Of a DNA stretch of 64,000 nt, positions 7,535 to 15,016 are shown in pieces. Positions within the stretch are counted from its first letter, which is position 1, and each line of letters opens with the position of its first letter. Below the pieces are notes generated by a model that saw only the letters and a program-made list of their open reading frames with translations, made no database searches and was not told the origin of the DNA. Source of the stretch: an uncultured Clostridia bacterium (lineage in GTDB: Bacteria > Bacillota > Clostridia > Oscillospirales > Oscillospiraceae). The stretch spans positions 169,605-233,604 of the forward strand of contig CANSAE010000001.1 in the NCBI GenBank assembly GCA_947644595.1, read 5' to 3'. A program made the translations under genes and the position numbers.

Positions 7535-8059
7535 TTAAGAATTCGAAATCAATAACCCATATAGCTGCATCATATACAAAAAACTAAGCTTTTCTTCCAA
7601 ATAATCAACACTATGCAACAGGGGTAATTTTTGAATGATCGTTTCAGCTATGTGTGTTTCAGGTTCCGAAAGAGAGACTATTGCAGGCTCATCTGGAATT
7701 ATCAGTGTTTTAATCGGCAGATAAGGACAAGATAGGATGTACATATACGCGCCGCTGTTGATATGGGCTTCCATCAAATGCAGCGCTGCGCCAGGCTGGG
7801 GTACAATGCGGCAAGCATGAAACGGTCCCAAACAAATTAACATCCCACGTTTCAGTGAAAAATGTATGTTATTGACATACATTGTCCCAGCTCCCGCCGT
7901 AACGAGCAGAAAATAGCTGTCATCGCCGCAATCAACGGGTGTTTCCGCATCGACAACGTATTCCCTGCCCTGAATTGTAATGGGGAAAATACCACTTTGA
8001 AAGTGGTTGTGTACACCAAATATCAATTCGTTATTCTCCGTTTTTCTGTGTGATGTCAT
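7535..8059 (-). CDS. AraC-type sensor domain protein lacking a DNA-binding domain
   Basis: 174 residues. The first 110 or so form a cupin-like effector domain clearly related to the N-terminus of the upstream AraC protein (shared DDSYFLLV/EDSYFLLV and following Gly-rich turn). The protein stops where the linker to the helix-turn-helix would begin; no DNA-binding helices follow. The ATG follows AGGAGGG and lies one base past the stop of the upstream gene, so the two are translated together. It may be a ligand-binding partner or antagonist of the upstream regulator, or a truncated regulator; the clean terminator 17 bases downstream argues against a recent deletion. Confidence 0.75.
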   Translation of the reverse strand: MTSHRKTENNELIFGVHNHFQSGIFPITIQGREYVVDAETPVDCGDDSYFLLVTAGAGTMYVNNIHFSLKRGMLICLGPFHACRIVPQPGAALHLMEAHINSGAYMYILSCPYLPIKTLIIPDEPAIVSLSEPETHIAETIIQKLPLLHSVDYLEEKLSFLYMMQLYGLLISNS

Positions 8060-8060
8060 A

Positions 8061-9284
8061 TTAATGTTCCCTCCTGGACACTTCGCATTGTTCCCGGTAT
8101 TCGCTGGGTAAAACATGATTGATTTTGGAAAAGGTTCGAATAAAAGTCGTATATGCGTTAAAACCTGCCATAGTAGAAACATTCATAAGTGACAGATCTG
8201 TACCAGCCAGCAGAGATTCGGCATAACGTATGCGAAATAAATTCAAGACATCCTTGAAACTCATTCCAAATGACTGAAAAAGCATGGTTCGGATACTGCT
8301 TTCTGAGAAAAATAGATTTTGAGAGATAGTCTTTAATGTGACATGCTCGGATAAGTGACAATACAAATAGTAAATAATTCCCGCCAAAGGTTCACCGTAA
8401 ATAGGACCGCGAAAACGCTCTGGCGTATAGCAGGTAACTGCGTCTCTATATTCAGAGGGTGTTATTCCCATTACCTGCTTGAAATTTCTGAAAAATGTTG
8501 GAGCAGCTTCAAAGCCGGACATTCTTAAAATATCATTCAGTGGAAGATTTTTGTGCAATAAATAAGAAGCCGCGTGTATCACCCGCACACGATCGAGCAT
8601 TTGGGAGAAACTTTGTCCGGTATTTAGTTTTATCGCTCGCTCAAGTGTATTTCCGGTAACACTAAACATTTTTGCAGTTGTGGTAAGCGTGATAACTTTC
8701 GTGCTGTTAGCCGCCAGATAGACACTGGCTCTCCATGCCAGACACCTATTTTCCGGAGAAGGCTGCTTCAGCGCCTGACGTGCAAAGAGTATGGCAAGTT
8801 GCCCAACCAAAGCCACTTTAATAAGAGTTGATCCAGGTGACATAATGGCATCATAATCGGCCAATTGGCGAAGGATTTGATAAATTTCTTCGCAATCTGC
8901 CTTTTTGGGTTCCAATACCGGGAATTCCAAAATGGAACTTAAATAGCCAGAGACATTTGGCTGGCAAATCATCAGATAGTTAGCTAACTGATAATCATAC
9001 ATATAGGTACTGAATTTCAACGGTTGTTCAGTTTGAAACGGCGTAAGCACCACTGTTTGGAATCCTTGAATCCAACATACACAGCCAGGGTATAATGGGA
9101 ATACTTCACCGTTTATATAGATTTCCCCTATTCCTTTTTCTACAAGCAAAAAATAGCTGTCTTCTTCCAATATCGGAAAAGATCGCTGAGAAAACTCGTG
9201 ATGACTGAAAGAGAGATAATGATTCGTGCCGCAAAACATGCCTTTGATCGGAGCATCGAATAAAATCCGTTCGTGATTGTTCAA
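8061..9284 (-). CDS. AraC-family transcriptional regulator with two helix-turn-helix domains
   Basis: 407 residues from a TTG start preceded by AGGTG. A cupin-like sensor domain (about 1-150) is followed by two separate AraC-type DNA-binding domains, near 180-285 (ending GITPSEYRD) and 295-400 (ending HVLPSEYREQ). Each has the typical pair of helix-turn-helix units and closing PSEYR signature. AraC proteins normally have one such domain, so the duplication is unusual. The frame is open to a TTG at 9362, but those extra residues fall in the duplicated toxin-antitoxin leader, so the inner TTG is preferred. It probably controls the CoA-transferase/SDR/MFS operon transcribed just downstream. Confidence 0.82.
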   Translation of the reverse strand: MNNHERILFDAPIKGMFCGTNHYLSFSHHEFSQRSFPILEEDSYFLLVEKGIGEIYINGEVFPLYPGCVCWIQGFQTVVLTPFQTEQPLKFSTYMYDYQLANYLMICQPNVSGYLSSILEFPVLEPKKADCEEIYQILRQLADYDAIMSPGSTLIKVALVGQLAILFARQALKQPSPENRCLAWRASVYLAANSTKVITLTTTAKMFSVTGNTLERAIKLNTGQSFSQMLDRVRVIHAASYLLHKNLPLNDILRMSGFEAAPTFFRNFKQVMGITPSEYRDAVTCYTPERFRGPIYGEPLAGIIYYLYCHLSEHVTLKTISQNLFFSESSIRTMLFQSFGMSFKDVLNLFRIRYAESLLAGTDLSLMNVSTMAGFNAYTTFIRTFSKINHVLPSEYREQCEVSRREH

Positions 9285-9433
9285 TATATCACCTGTTTCT
9301 TTCTTCGCTTTAACATTAAAACTGAGTAGTGCCAGTCTATCACGAACAGTAACAATATTCAAGTAAGAGTATAGAAAACCAATTTCCGCTTATTCTTTGT
9401 TTATTGCAGCGCAGATTTTGCATGGCAAGGCTG

Positions 9434-9460
9434 TTGCAAACCATTTGTCCGGGGTATTCT
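9434..9460 (+). promoter_or_regulatory. Decayed promoter of the second mntA copy
   Basis: TTGCAA (9434-9439) and TATTCT (9455-9460) correspond to the boxes in front of the first mntA copy, but the spacer has shrunk from 17 to 15 bases and the -10 box is weaker. Confidence 0.55.
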
Positions 9461-9483
9461 GCAATTAGAAAAGAGGCGTTGTC

Positions 9484-9781
9484 ATGCCTTACACGATCGA
9501 TGAATTGAGGAGCATCATCTCCCCTATCGCTGCAGAACACGGCATGAAGAATGTATCTCTGTTCGGCTCTTACTCCAAGAGCAACGCTTCCGCAGATAGT
9601 GATATTGATTTGAAAATCGAAAAAGGCCAGCTACGCGCAATGTTGCAAATCTGCGGTTTTCGCCTTGCGGTTGAGGATGCGATGAAGATTCCTGTAGACT
9701 TAACTCACCAGCGAATCCTCAGACGCTGATTTTCCGTACATGAATGCGAAAGATGAGGTGCTGCTTTATCGAATTGTTTAA
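9484..9781 (+). pseudogene. Frameshifted second copy of the mntA antitoxin gene
   Basis: The first 74 codons are nearly identical to mntA at 1882, including the GSx10DxD motif, although the Gly of SYSKGN is now Ser. Around 9704 one extra base (TTAACTCACC against TTAATCACC) shifts the frame, ending the product at 81 residues with an altered tail. Restoring the frame gives the expected ending at 9779-9781. The HEPN gene that should follow is deleted. The upstream sequence from about 9327 also matches the first copy from about 1720. A dead remnant of the same addiction module. Confidence 0.88.
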
Positions 9782-9849
9782 TTATTCTTATCTTGCTGGT
9801 TCAAGGCAAGCTATATTGGACCAAATCTGATTTACCCACAATAGGAAAC

Positions 9850-9871
9850 GCCCCGTTGGAGACAACGGGGC
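9850..9871 (+). other. Hairpin with GNRA tetraloop before the second att copy
   Basis: GCCCCGTTG and CAACGGGGC form a perfect 9-bp stem closed by GAGA. In the first copy the equivalent sequence is degenerate. There is no T tract. Its role is unknown. Confidence 0.55.
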
Positions 9872-9882
9872 ATACAATATGA

Positions 9883-9973
9883 ACGACCTGCTGATTTCGG
9901 AGGAAAAAGCGCCGGAAAGCCTTGAAAATCAAGGGCTGGACGGGCTTCGCATCCTTCGTAATCAGCAGGTCGT
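9883..9973. repeat. Inverted repeat pairing with the tRNA-Thr anticodon arm, copy 2
   Basis: ACGACCTGCTGATTTCG (9883-9899) is the reverse complement of 9957-9973 with one mismatch in 17. The spacing matches the copy at 2575-2665 and the pairing is better here, so the arrangement is conserved between the two elements. Confidence 0.72.
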
Positions 9974-9999
9974 GTGTTCGAGTCACATTACCAGCTCCA
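9955..9999 (+). repeat. tRNA-Thr(CGT) 3' fragment: attachment site duplicate, copy 2
   Basis: Identical to the fragment at 2647-2691 over all 45 bases, with two matching bases before and four after. Bases further upstream are similar in both copies but do not rebuild a tRNA 5' half. The chromosomal ruvB gene ends 48 bases beyond, so this is read as the right boundary of the integrated region with the core chromosome. The intact tRNA-Thr is expected left of the window. Confidence 0.88.
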
Positions 10000-10000
10000 A

Positions 10001-10036
10001 AAATGCCCTGAAATCCACAGATTTCAGGGCATTTTT
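10001..10036. terminator. Terminator shared by the tRNA-Thr fragment and ruvB
   Basis: A perfect 14-bp stem (AAATGCCCTGAAAT with its complement, 10001-10014 and 10021-10034) has T runs in both directions. On the minus strand it lies 10 bases after the ruvB stop. Confidence 0.88.
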
Positions 10037-10046
10037 GCTAATTATA

Positions 10047-11087
10047 TTAGAAATGAAGCTGTTCCTGACCTTGGAACGGAAGTCCGAGATGTTCATATGC
10101 TTTTTGCGTAACGCAGCGTCCCCGGGGGGTACGTGTCAGGAAGCCCTGCTGCAATAAATACGGCTCATATACATCTTCTAATGTGACGGGTTCCTCGTTG
10201 ATCGTAGCGGCCAGCGTATCCAGGCCGACCGGACCTCCACCGTAAAATTCAATAATGGCGTTGAGCATCCTGCGGTCCAATGCATCAAAGCCAAGATGGT
10301 CCACTTCCAGACTCAATAACGCCTCATTGGCTACTTCCTTGGTGATATTGCCCCCTGCCCGAACCTGTGCAAAATCCCGGACACGGCGGAGCATACGGTT
10401 GGCAACACGGGGGGTTCCTCTGGAACGGGAAGCAATCTCATAGGCGCCTTCCGGGGTGATTTTCACACCCAAAATTCCCGCACTGCGGGTAACGATCCTT
10501 TGCAGTTCCTCTGCGGTATACAATTCCAGACGCAGGGTCACACCAAAGCGGTCACGCAAGGGCGCTGTCAATTGGCCGGACCGCGTGGTCGCGCCAATCA
10601 GTGTAAAATGCGGCAATTCCAAATGCAAGGAGTTTGCCGAGGGGCCTTTTCCCAAAATGATATCAATGGCATAATCCTCCATGGCAGGATACAAGATTTC
10701 CTCATAAGACCGATTCAATCTGTGAATCTCGTCTACAAATAAAATATCCCCTTCACTGAGGTTGGTAAGCATTGCTACCAAGTCCCCTGCCTTCTCAATT
10801 GCCGGGCCGGAGGTAATGCGCATATTGACTCCCATTTCATTGGCTATGATTGCTGCCAATGTGGTTTTCCCCAGCCCCGGTGGGCCATGAAGCAGCACAT
10901 GGTCTAAGGATTCATGGCGCATCTGAGCCGCTTTGATAAAGATTTCCAGATTACTTTTTGCTTTCTCCTGTCCGATATACTCCAGCAGGGTATGAGGGCG
11001 CAAAGAACCTTCATTGGCATCCTCTTCCAGTACCCTGGACGTAGTGATTACCTGTTGATTTGCATCTTCCGAAAAGGAAATACTCAT
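10047..11087 (-). CDS. ruvB: Holliday junction branch migration ATPase RuvB
   Basis: 346 residues, normal length. This AAA+ hexameric motor drives branch migration of Holliday junctions together with RuvA. Walker A is GPPGLGKTT (68-76) and Walker B FVDEIH (116-121); the arginine-finger region (GATTRSGQL) and the C-terminal winged-helix domain are present. The ATG follows GGGAGGGG. It lies 13 bases after ruvA and is last in ruvC-ruvA-ruvB. It is the first core gene beyond the integrated elements. Confidence 0.97.
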   Translation of the reverse strand: MSISFSEDANQQVITTSRVLEEDANEGSLRPHTLLEYIGQEKAKSNLEIFIKAAQMRHESLDHVLLHGPPGLGKTTLAAIIANEMGVNMRITSGPAIEKAGDLVAMLTNLSEGDILFVDEIHRLNRSYEEILYPAMEDYAIDIILGKGPSANSLHLELPHFTLIGATTRSGQLTAPLRDRFGVTLRLELYTAEELQRIVTRSAGILGVKITPEGAYEIASRSRGTPRVANRMLRRVRDFAQVRAGGNITKEVANEALLSLEVDHLGFDALDRRMLNAIIEFYGGGPVGLDTLAATINEEPVTLEDVYEPYLLQQGFLTRTPRGRCVTQKAYEHLGLPFQGQEQLHF

Positions 11088-11100
11088 GGATGCCCCTCCC

Positions 11101-11706
11101 TCATTTCAGCATATTGCGCAATACGGCCTTGATAATTTCTTCTGAAGTCATGCCGGACGTATCCACGTCTTTCAACGCTGTATTGATTTCACTTTGTGCA
11201 TACCCTAAAACCAACAGGCCCGCTGTTGCATCTGACAAATTCCGGTCTCCTCCCGGAACGACAGGAACGAACGGCCCTCCAGGGCTTGAAAGCGCCATAC
11301 CGTCAACGCTTCCCACCTTATCTTTCAGCTCCAAAAGCACCCGCTGGGCAAGTTTTTTCCCCACGCCGGGAGCGGCAGTAATCACTTTCTCATTCCCGTT
11401 CAAAATTGCAGAAATCAGACCGTCTGGCGTTGTTGTGGACAAAATCGCCATAGCGGCCTTCGGGCCTACACCCGATACGCTCACCAACAATTCAAAACAG
11501 CGTTTTTCGGATTTTGTAGAAAACCCAAACAGTTCGAACGCATCCTCCCGCACAGCTTCATAAACATAGACCTTACCGGGTTCCCCTAATTTTAAATTAC
11601 CCAAGGTATTCAGCGACACATTGATGCCAAAGCCAATGCCTCCGCATTCCACTACCGCAAAATTCGGCTCTAATTCGGTCACCGTACCGTTTATATAGTT
11701 GAACAT
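11101..11706 (-). CDS. ruvA: Holliday junction DNA-binding protein RuvA
   Basis: 201 residues. RuvA tetramers clamp the four-way junction and load RuvB. The N-terminal OB-fold begins MFNYINGTV. The paired helix-hairpin-helix region ([16 protein letters not shown] and [17 protein letters not shown], about residues 72-125) is followed by a flexible linker and the C-terminal RuvB-binding domain. Its start overlaps ruvC by 16 bases, which suggests coupled translation. Confidence 0.96.
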   Translation of the reverse strand: MFNYINGTVTELEPNFAVVECGGIGFGINVSLNTLGNLKLGEPGKVYVYEAVREDAFELFGFSTKSEKRCFELLVSVSGVGPKAAMAILSTTTPDGLISAILNGNEKVITAAPGVGKKLAQRVLLELKDKVGSVDGMALSSPGGPFVPVVPGGDRNLSDATAGLLVLGYAQSEINTALKDVDTSGMTSEEIIKAVLRNMLK

Positions 11707-12215
11707 ACGTTGCTTTCACCTTTCTGTGACAATAGCGATGTACTGCTGCGGGCATGGCAGAGTGCAATTGCCACTGCGTCTGCCGCATCATCTGGCTTTG
11801 GAACATCCTGAAGCCGCAGAATGCGCTTGACCATATCCATAACCTGATTTTTTTTTGCCATACCATATCCCACTACAGCTTGTTTCACCTGTGAAGGCGT
11901 GTATTCAAACACCGAAATTCCAGATTGATAGCACGCCAAAAGGATGACCCCTCTGGCATGCGCAACGGAAATGCCTGTGGTGATATTTGTATTAAAGAAC
12001 AATTCTTCAATGGCAACGGCATCCGGGCGGAACGTTTCAATCAGTTCGATCAAATCTAAGTAAATACTATTCAATCTGGCTGACAGCGGCGTATGAGCCG
12101 GCGTGGTAACCACTCCGCATTTGACCAGTTTAGGACCGGAACGGTCTGTATCCACTACGCCAAACCCTACGATCGCTACACCTGGATCTATCCCAAGGAT
12201 TCTCAAAATTATCAC
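11691..12215 (-). CDS. ruvC: Crossover junction endodeoxyribonuclease RuvC
   Basis: 174 residues from a GTG; a TTG nine bases later gives the commoner RuvC beginning MRILGIDPG with an AGGATGTG ribosome site, so the real start may be 12206. The RNase H-fold nuclease resolves Holliday junctions. Catalytic acids are visible: Asp in GIDPG, Glu in AIEELFF and the Asp pair in PDDAADAVAIA. It is the first gene of ruvCAB; no promoter was singled out in the short gap upstream. Confidence 0.95.
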   Translation of the reverse strand: MIILRILGIDPGVAIVGFGVVDTDRSGPKLVKCGVVTTPAHTPLSARLNSIYLDLIELIETFRPDAVAIEELFFNTNITTGISVAHARGVILLACYQSGISVFEYTPSQVKQAVVGYGMAKKNQVMDMVKRILRLQDVPKPDDAADAVAIALCHARSSTSLLSQKGESNVCSTI

Positions 12216-12262
12216 ATCCTATTTTTTAGCATACCATAGTTCCTTCAAAATCGCAACAAAAG

Positions 12263-12297
12263 AAACACTCTCAACAGGATTTCTGTTGAGAGTGTTT
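12263..12297 (-). terminator. Terminator between xerD and ruvC
   Basis: A perfect 15-bp stem (AAACACTCTCAACAG and complement) with a 5-base loop lies 10 bases past the xerD stop. It separates the spoIIM-xerD transcript from ruvCAB. Confidence 0.88.
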
Positions 12298-12306
12298 GCG
12301 TCTATG

Positions 12307-13197
12307 TTATGCGCGGGGATGTGCTTTATTGTACACATCCTTTAATTGATGCTTGACCACCTGAGAATACACCTGTGTGGTGGAAATATCCGAGTGCCCC
12401 AGCATTTCCTGAATAGAGCGCAAATCCGCGCCGTTTTCCAACAGATGCGCAGCAAAACTATGGCGCAGTGTATGCGGTGTAATATCTTTTTCGATGCCTG
12501 CTTTCTGCTGGTAGGTCTTGATCAGCTTCCAGAATCCCTGACGGCTCATGCGCTCTCCATTTACATTTACAAACAGCGCCGGCTCTTGTGGGACGGCAAC
12601 CATTTGATTTCGGATAAATTCGATATATTCCGACAAAGCCCGCACTGCGGCCGGATAGATTGGGATATACCGCTCCTTATTTTTGCTCTTGCAGCGCAAA
12701 ACTCCCGCGGAAAGATTGACATCATCGACGTTCAAAGCAATCAGTTCACTGACACGTATCCCTGTTGCATAAAGCACCTCCAGCATCGCCTTGTCCCGGT
12801 AGCCCTTCATATCTACACACTGTGGCTGCTCCAACAGCAGTTCCACTTCCATACCGGTCAAAATCTGAGGGAGCTTATGTTCCGCCTTCTCTGCAACAAG
12901 GCCTGAGGCAGGATTCTTTTCTATCAGCGACTCGGAAACCATATGACCATAAAAGCTTTTCATGGAAGCAATGCTCCGTGCGATCGTGGCATTGGATTTT
13001 CCGGCAGATTTTAAATGGGCGACATATTGCTCTAAAACATCGTCCGTTGCTTCCAACAGATTTCCCAGCTGATGGCTTACCAGATAGGAAGATAACTGAC
13101 GAATATCCCGTAAATAAGAGCTCATGGTATTTCCCGATGCCTTTTTTACATTCGTCAAGTATTCCTCAAATCGCTTCAGGCAGGCTGTGTCCTGCAT
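12307..13197 (-). CDS. xerD: Tyrosine recombinase XerD-like
   Basis: 296 residues, the usual XerC/D size. The N-terminal SAM-like core-binding domain (about 1-95) is followed by a catalytic domain with Arg (ATGIRVSEL), Lys (KSKNKERYIPI), HTLRH, LGH and the nucleophile Tyr in TTQVYSQV. These enzymes resolve chromosome dimers at dif. The start is the ATG after AAGAGG; the longer upstream frame has no ribosome site and overlaps spoIIM. Adjacency to spoIIM matches the known spoIIM-xerD order in endospore formers and supports XerD rather than an element integrase. Confidence 0.93.
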   Translation of the reverse strand: MQDTACLKRFEEYLTNVKKASGNTMSSYLRDIRQLSSYLVSHQLGNLLEATDDVLEQYVAHLKSAGKSNATIARSIASMKSFYGHMVSESLIEKNPASGLVAEKAEHKLPQILTGMEVELLLEQPQCVDMKGYRDKAMLEVLYATGIRVSELIALNVDDVNLSAGVLRCKSKNKERYIPIYPAAVRALSEYIEFIRNQMVAVPQEPALFVNVNGERMSRQGFWKLIKTYQQKAGIEKDITPHTLRHSFAAHLLENGADLRSIQEMLGHSDISTTQVYSQVVKHQLKDVYNKAHPRA

Positions 13198-13217
13198 AAC
13201 GAAACCTCTTCTCTTCT

Positions 13218-13823
13218 CTAAAATATATAGGATAGCAACCAGGGAATCAGCATATGATCCGTTGCTGCTGCTGTAATCAAGCATACAACTGCGATCCCCA
13301 TATGCTGTGGTATATTCTGATTGCTGAAATGGCCGCTTTTTCCGGCTGATAACGCCCGAAGGCGCTTGGACAACGCAAATCCATCTAATTGCAATAAAAA
13401 TAAACTCGGTATCGTAAGCAGTGCACCGATTCCGCAAGAAATCAAAGCTGCAAGTATTCCATGCTCTGGCAGTGCCGTGATGACAGCGGCAGCTGCACAT
13501 GTCAGAAAATACCCACGCAAAAATGCGGTCAGCGGAATCACAAATACCCCTATCAACGACGTTGCGGCTAACAGTACAACGATATGATACCGACTCGCCT
13601 GCCACAAGCTGTGCAGATAACCAATAATACCAGAATCCGGACTTTGTGAGATGAGCTTTGTAATCTCCTCGGTTTCTTCTTCCACGCCGCTCCCCACAAA
13701 ACAACCGAGAACTGATCCCAGTAGAAAGCACAGAAACAATAATGCAAGAATCGGGAAATCTATTCCGGTTTGTTCAGCACGGATCTCAGGCCAACGTCCA
13801 AGTTTTAATCGATATTTCTTCAC
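13218..13823 (-). CDS. spoIIM: Stage II sporulation protein M
   Basis: 201 residues with about five hydrophobic segments and the family pattern FLLGSVLGCFVG near residue 35 and FLRGYFLTCAAAAVI near 100. SpoIIM is a membrane scaffold of the SpoIID-SpoIIM-SpoIIP machine that drives engulfment. The start is a GTG about five bases after AGGTGG. It lies 20 bases before xerD on the same strand. Confidence 0.88.
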   Translation of the reverse strand: MKKYRLKLGRWPEIRAEQTGIDFPILALLFLCFLLGSVLGCFVGSGVEEETEEITKLISQSPDSGIIGYLHSLWQASRYHIVVLLAATSLIGVFVIPLTAFLRGYFLTCAAAAVITALPEHGILAALISCGIGALLTIPSLFLLQLDGFALSKRLRALSAGKSGHFSNQNIPQHMGIAVVCLITAAATDHMLIPWLLSYIF

Positions 13824-14104
13824 AGAACCACCTGTATGACGGCTCCTAAAAAGTTACATAATATATCAATTTACATAATATTTGTAATTATGACTATAAT
13901 ATATGCCCGTCCATTATTCAAGTATTTTGTCACTTTTCGTTTATTTTTGTTAAAAATGTCAATTGCTTTATGTCAACGGGATTATGTAAACTTTCCGGAA
14001 CGGGTTTTTGAACGGATTTCTGCCGTTCCCTCTCAAGATTTGATATTTTCCAGCAAATTCAACACAACATGTAGTTTGTCAAAAATGATAAGCTTTGTAT
14101 AAAA
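13824..14104. other. AT-rich intergenic region
   Basis: 281 bases, strongly AT-rich, between the start of spoIIM and the end of the next leftward gene. It must hold the spoIIM promoter, but I see no box pair good enough to call. No gene seen. Confidence 0.5.
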
Positions 14105-14509
14105 TTACGTTTTTTTCCGCTTTTTGGCTGTTTTACGTCGGGTCCCCAGCATCCCCCCGGTAACGCTCCCCGCAAAAACAGACACCAGCATCTTTATATA
14201 GCCGCCGTTGACGAAGAAAATGCCGTTTTCAAACAGAGATGCTATCGTGATTCCCAAAAGAATCAATGCACCGCTGAAAAGTGCAGTGACGGCCGCAGTT
14301 CTGCCCTGAAGGCGGACAGATACGGTTCCTCCCAGAAAGGTCGCAACAATGACTGTTACAATTACATATTCCTCCATCAGGTTGGCCGGAATTCGGCCAT
14401 TCCCAATCAGCCAGGACAGAATCAGCAAGATCACCGTACCGCTCAACAAAGAAACAAAGGCTCCTTTTACAGCGGCTTTCAAGTATCGCATTGCTTTTTG
14501 CTGCTCCAT
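14105..14509 (-). CDS. TIGR04086-family membrane protein
   Basis: 134 residues with four predicted membrane helices and a very basic tail (RRKTAKKRKKT). This small family is common in spore-forming Clostridia and often lies near yajC; its function is unknown. The ATG follows a GGGGG-type ribosome site. It lies downstream of yajC on the same strand, beyond a terminator, so it is probably transcribed separately. Confidence 0.75.
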   Translation of the reverse strand: MEQQKAMRYLKAAVKGAFVSLLSGTVILLILSWLIGNGRIPANLMEEYVIVTVIVATFLGGTVSVRLQGRTAAVTALFSGALILLGITIASLFENGIFFVNGGYIKMLVSVFAGSVTGGMLGTRRKTAKKRKKT

Positions 14510-14590
14510 AACAATACCCCCTTACATCGTTTGGATGGTACATCCTATTGATGCAAGGGGGCATAAATTCCCATTCGACGAAACAACAGA

Positions 14591-14616
14591 AAAACGGCGT
14601 GAATTTCACGCCGTTT
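14591..14616 (-). terminator. Terminator after yajC
   Basis: AAACGGCGTGAA and TTCACGCCGTTT form a stem just beyond the yajC stop, ending the spoIID-queA-tgt-yajC transcript. Confidence 0.8.
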
Positions 14617-14626
14617 GATTTCTGGA

Positions 14627-14950
14627 TTACTTTTTCTGTTTGGCCCGTTTACGTTCCTCAGCCTGTTCTCTCGCTTTCGCTTCAGCGCGTTCGTTGGTCT
14701 GAATGGCCCATTTCTTAATCTGGATACGAACACGGTCTTCACCAGTTTCAAAGGTGACGGTCTCTTCCGTGACCTGCACGATCTTGCCCGTCATGCCGCC
14801 GATGGTGACGATCTCATCCCCCAGCGCGACATTGCTGCGCATTTCTTCCGCAGCCTTTTTCCGCTTATTCTCCGGCCGGATCATGATAAAGTACATGATA
14901 CCGAACACGGCGACCAGCATAATGATTGAATACATAGATTCGCTACCCAT
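14627..14950 (-). CDS. yajC: Preprotein translocase accessory subunit YajC
   Basis: 107 residues: one N-terminal membrane helix (YSIIMLVAVFGIMYFIMIRP), the conserved RPENKRKK turn, a small cytoplasmic domain with GDEIVTIGGMTGKI, then a long basic tail (AKAREQAEERKRAKQKK). YajC associates with SecDF at the Sec translocon. The ATG follows GGAGGAAAT. It lies 66 bases downstream of tgt, the common tgt-yajC arrangement. Confidence 0.94.
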   Translation of the reverse strand: MGSESMYSIIMLVAVFGIMYFIMIRPENKRKKAAEEMRSNVALGDEIVTIGGMTGKIVQVTEETVTFETGEDRVRIQIKKWAIQTNERAEAKAREQAEERKRAKQKK

Positions 14951-15016
14951 TTGATTTCCTCCGATTTTGTGGTTGATAAGCATTATACTTCTATTTTCCG
15001 GGAATTGCAAGGAAAA

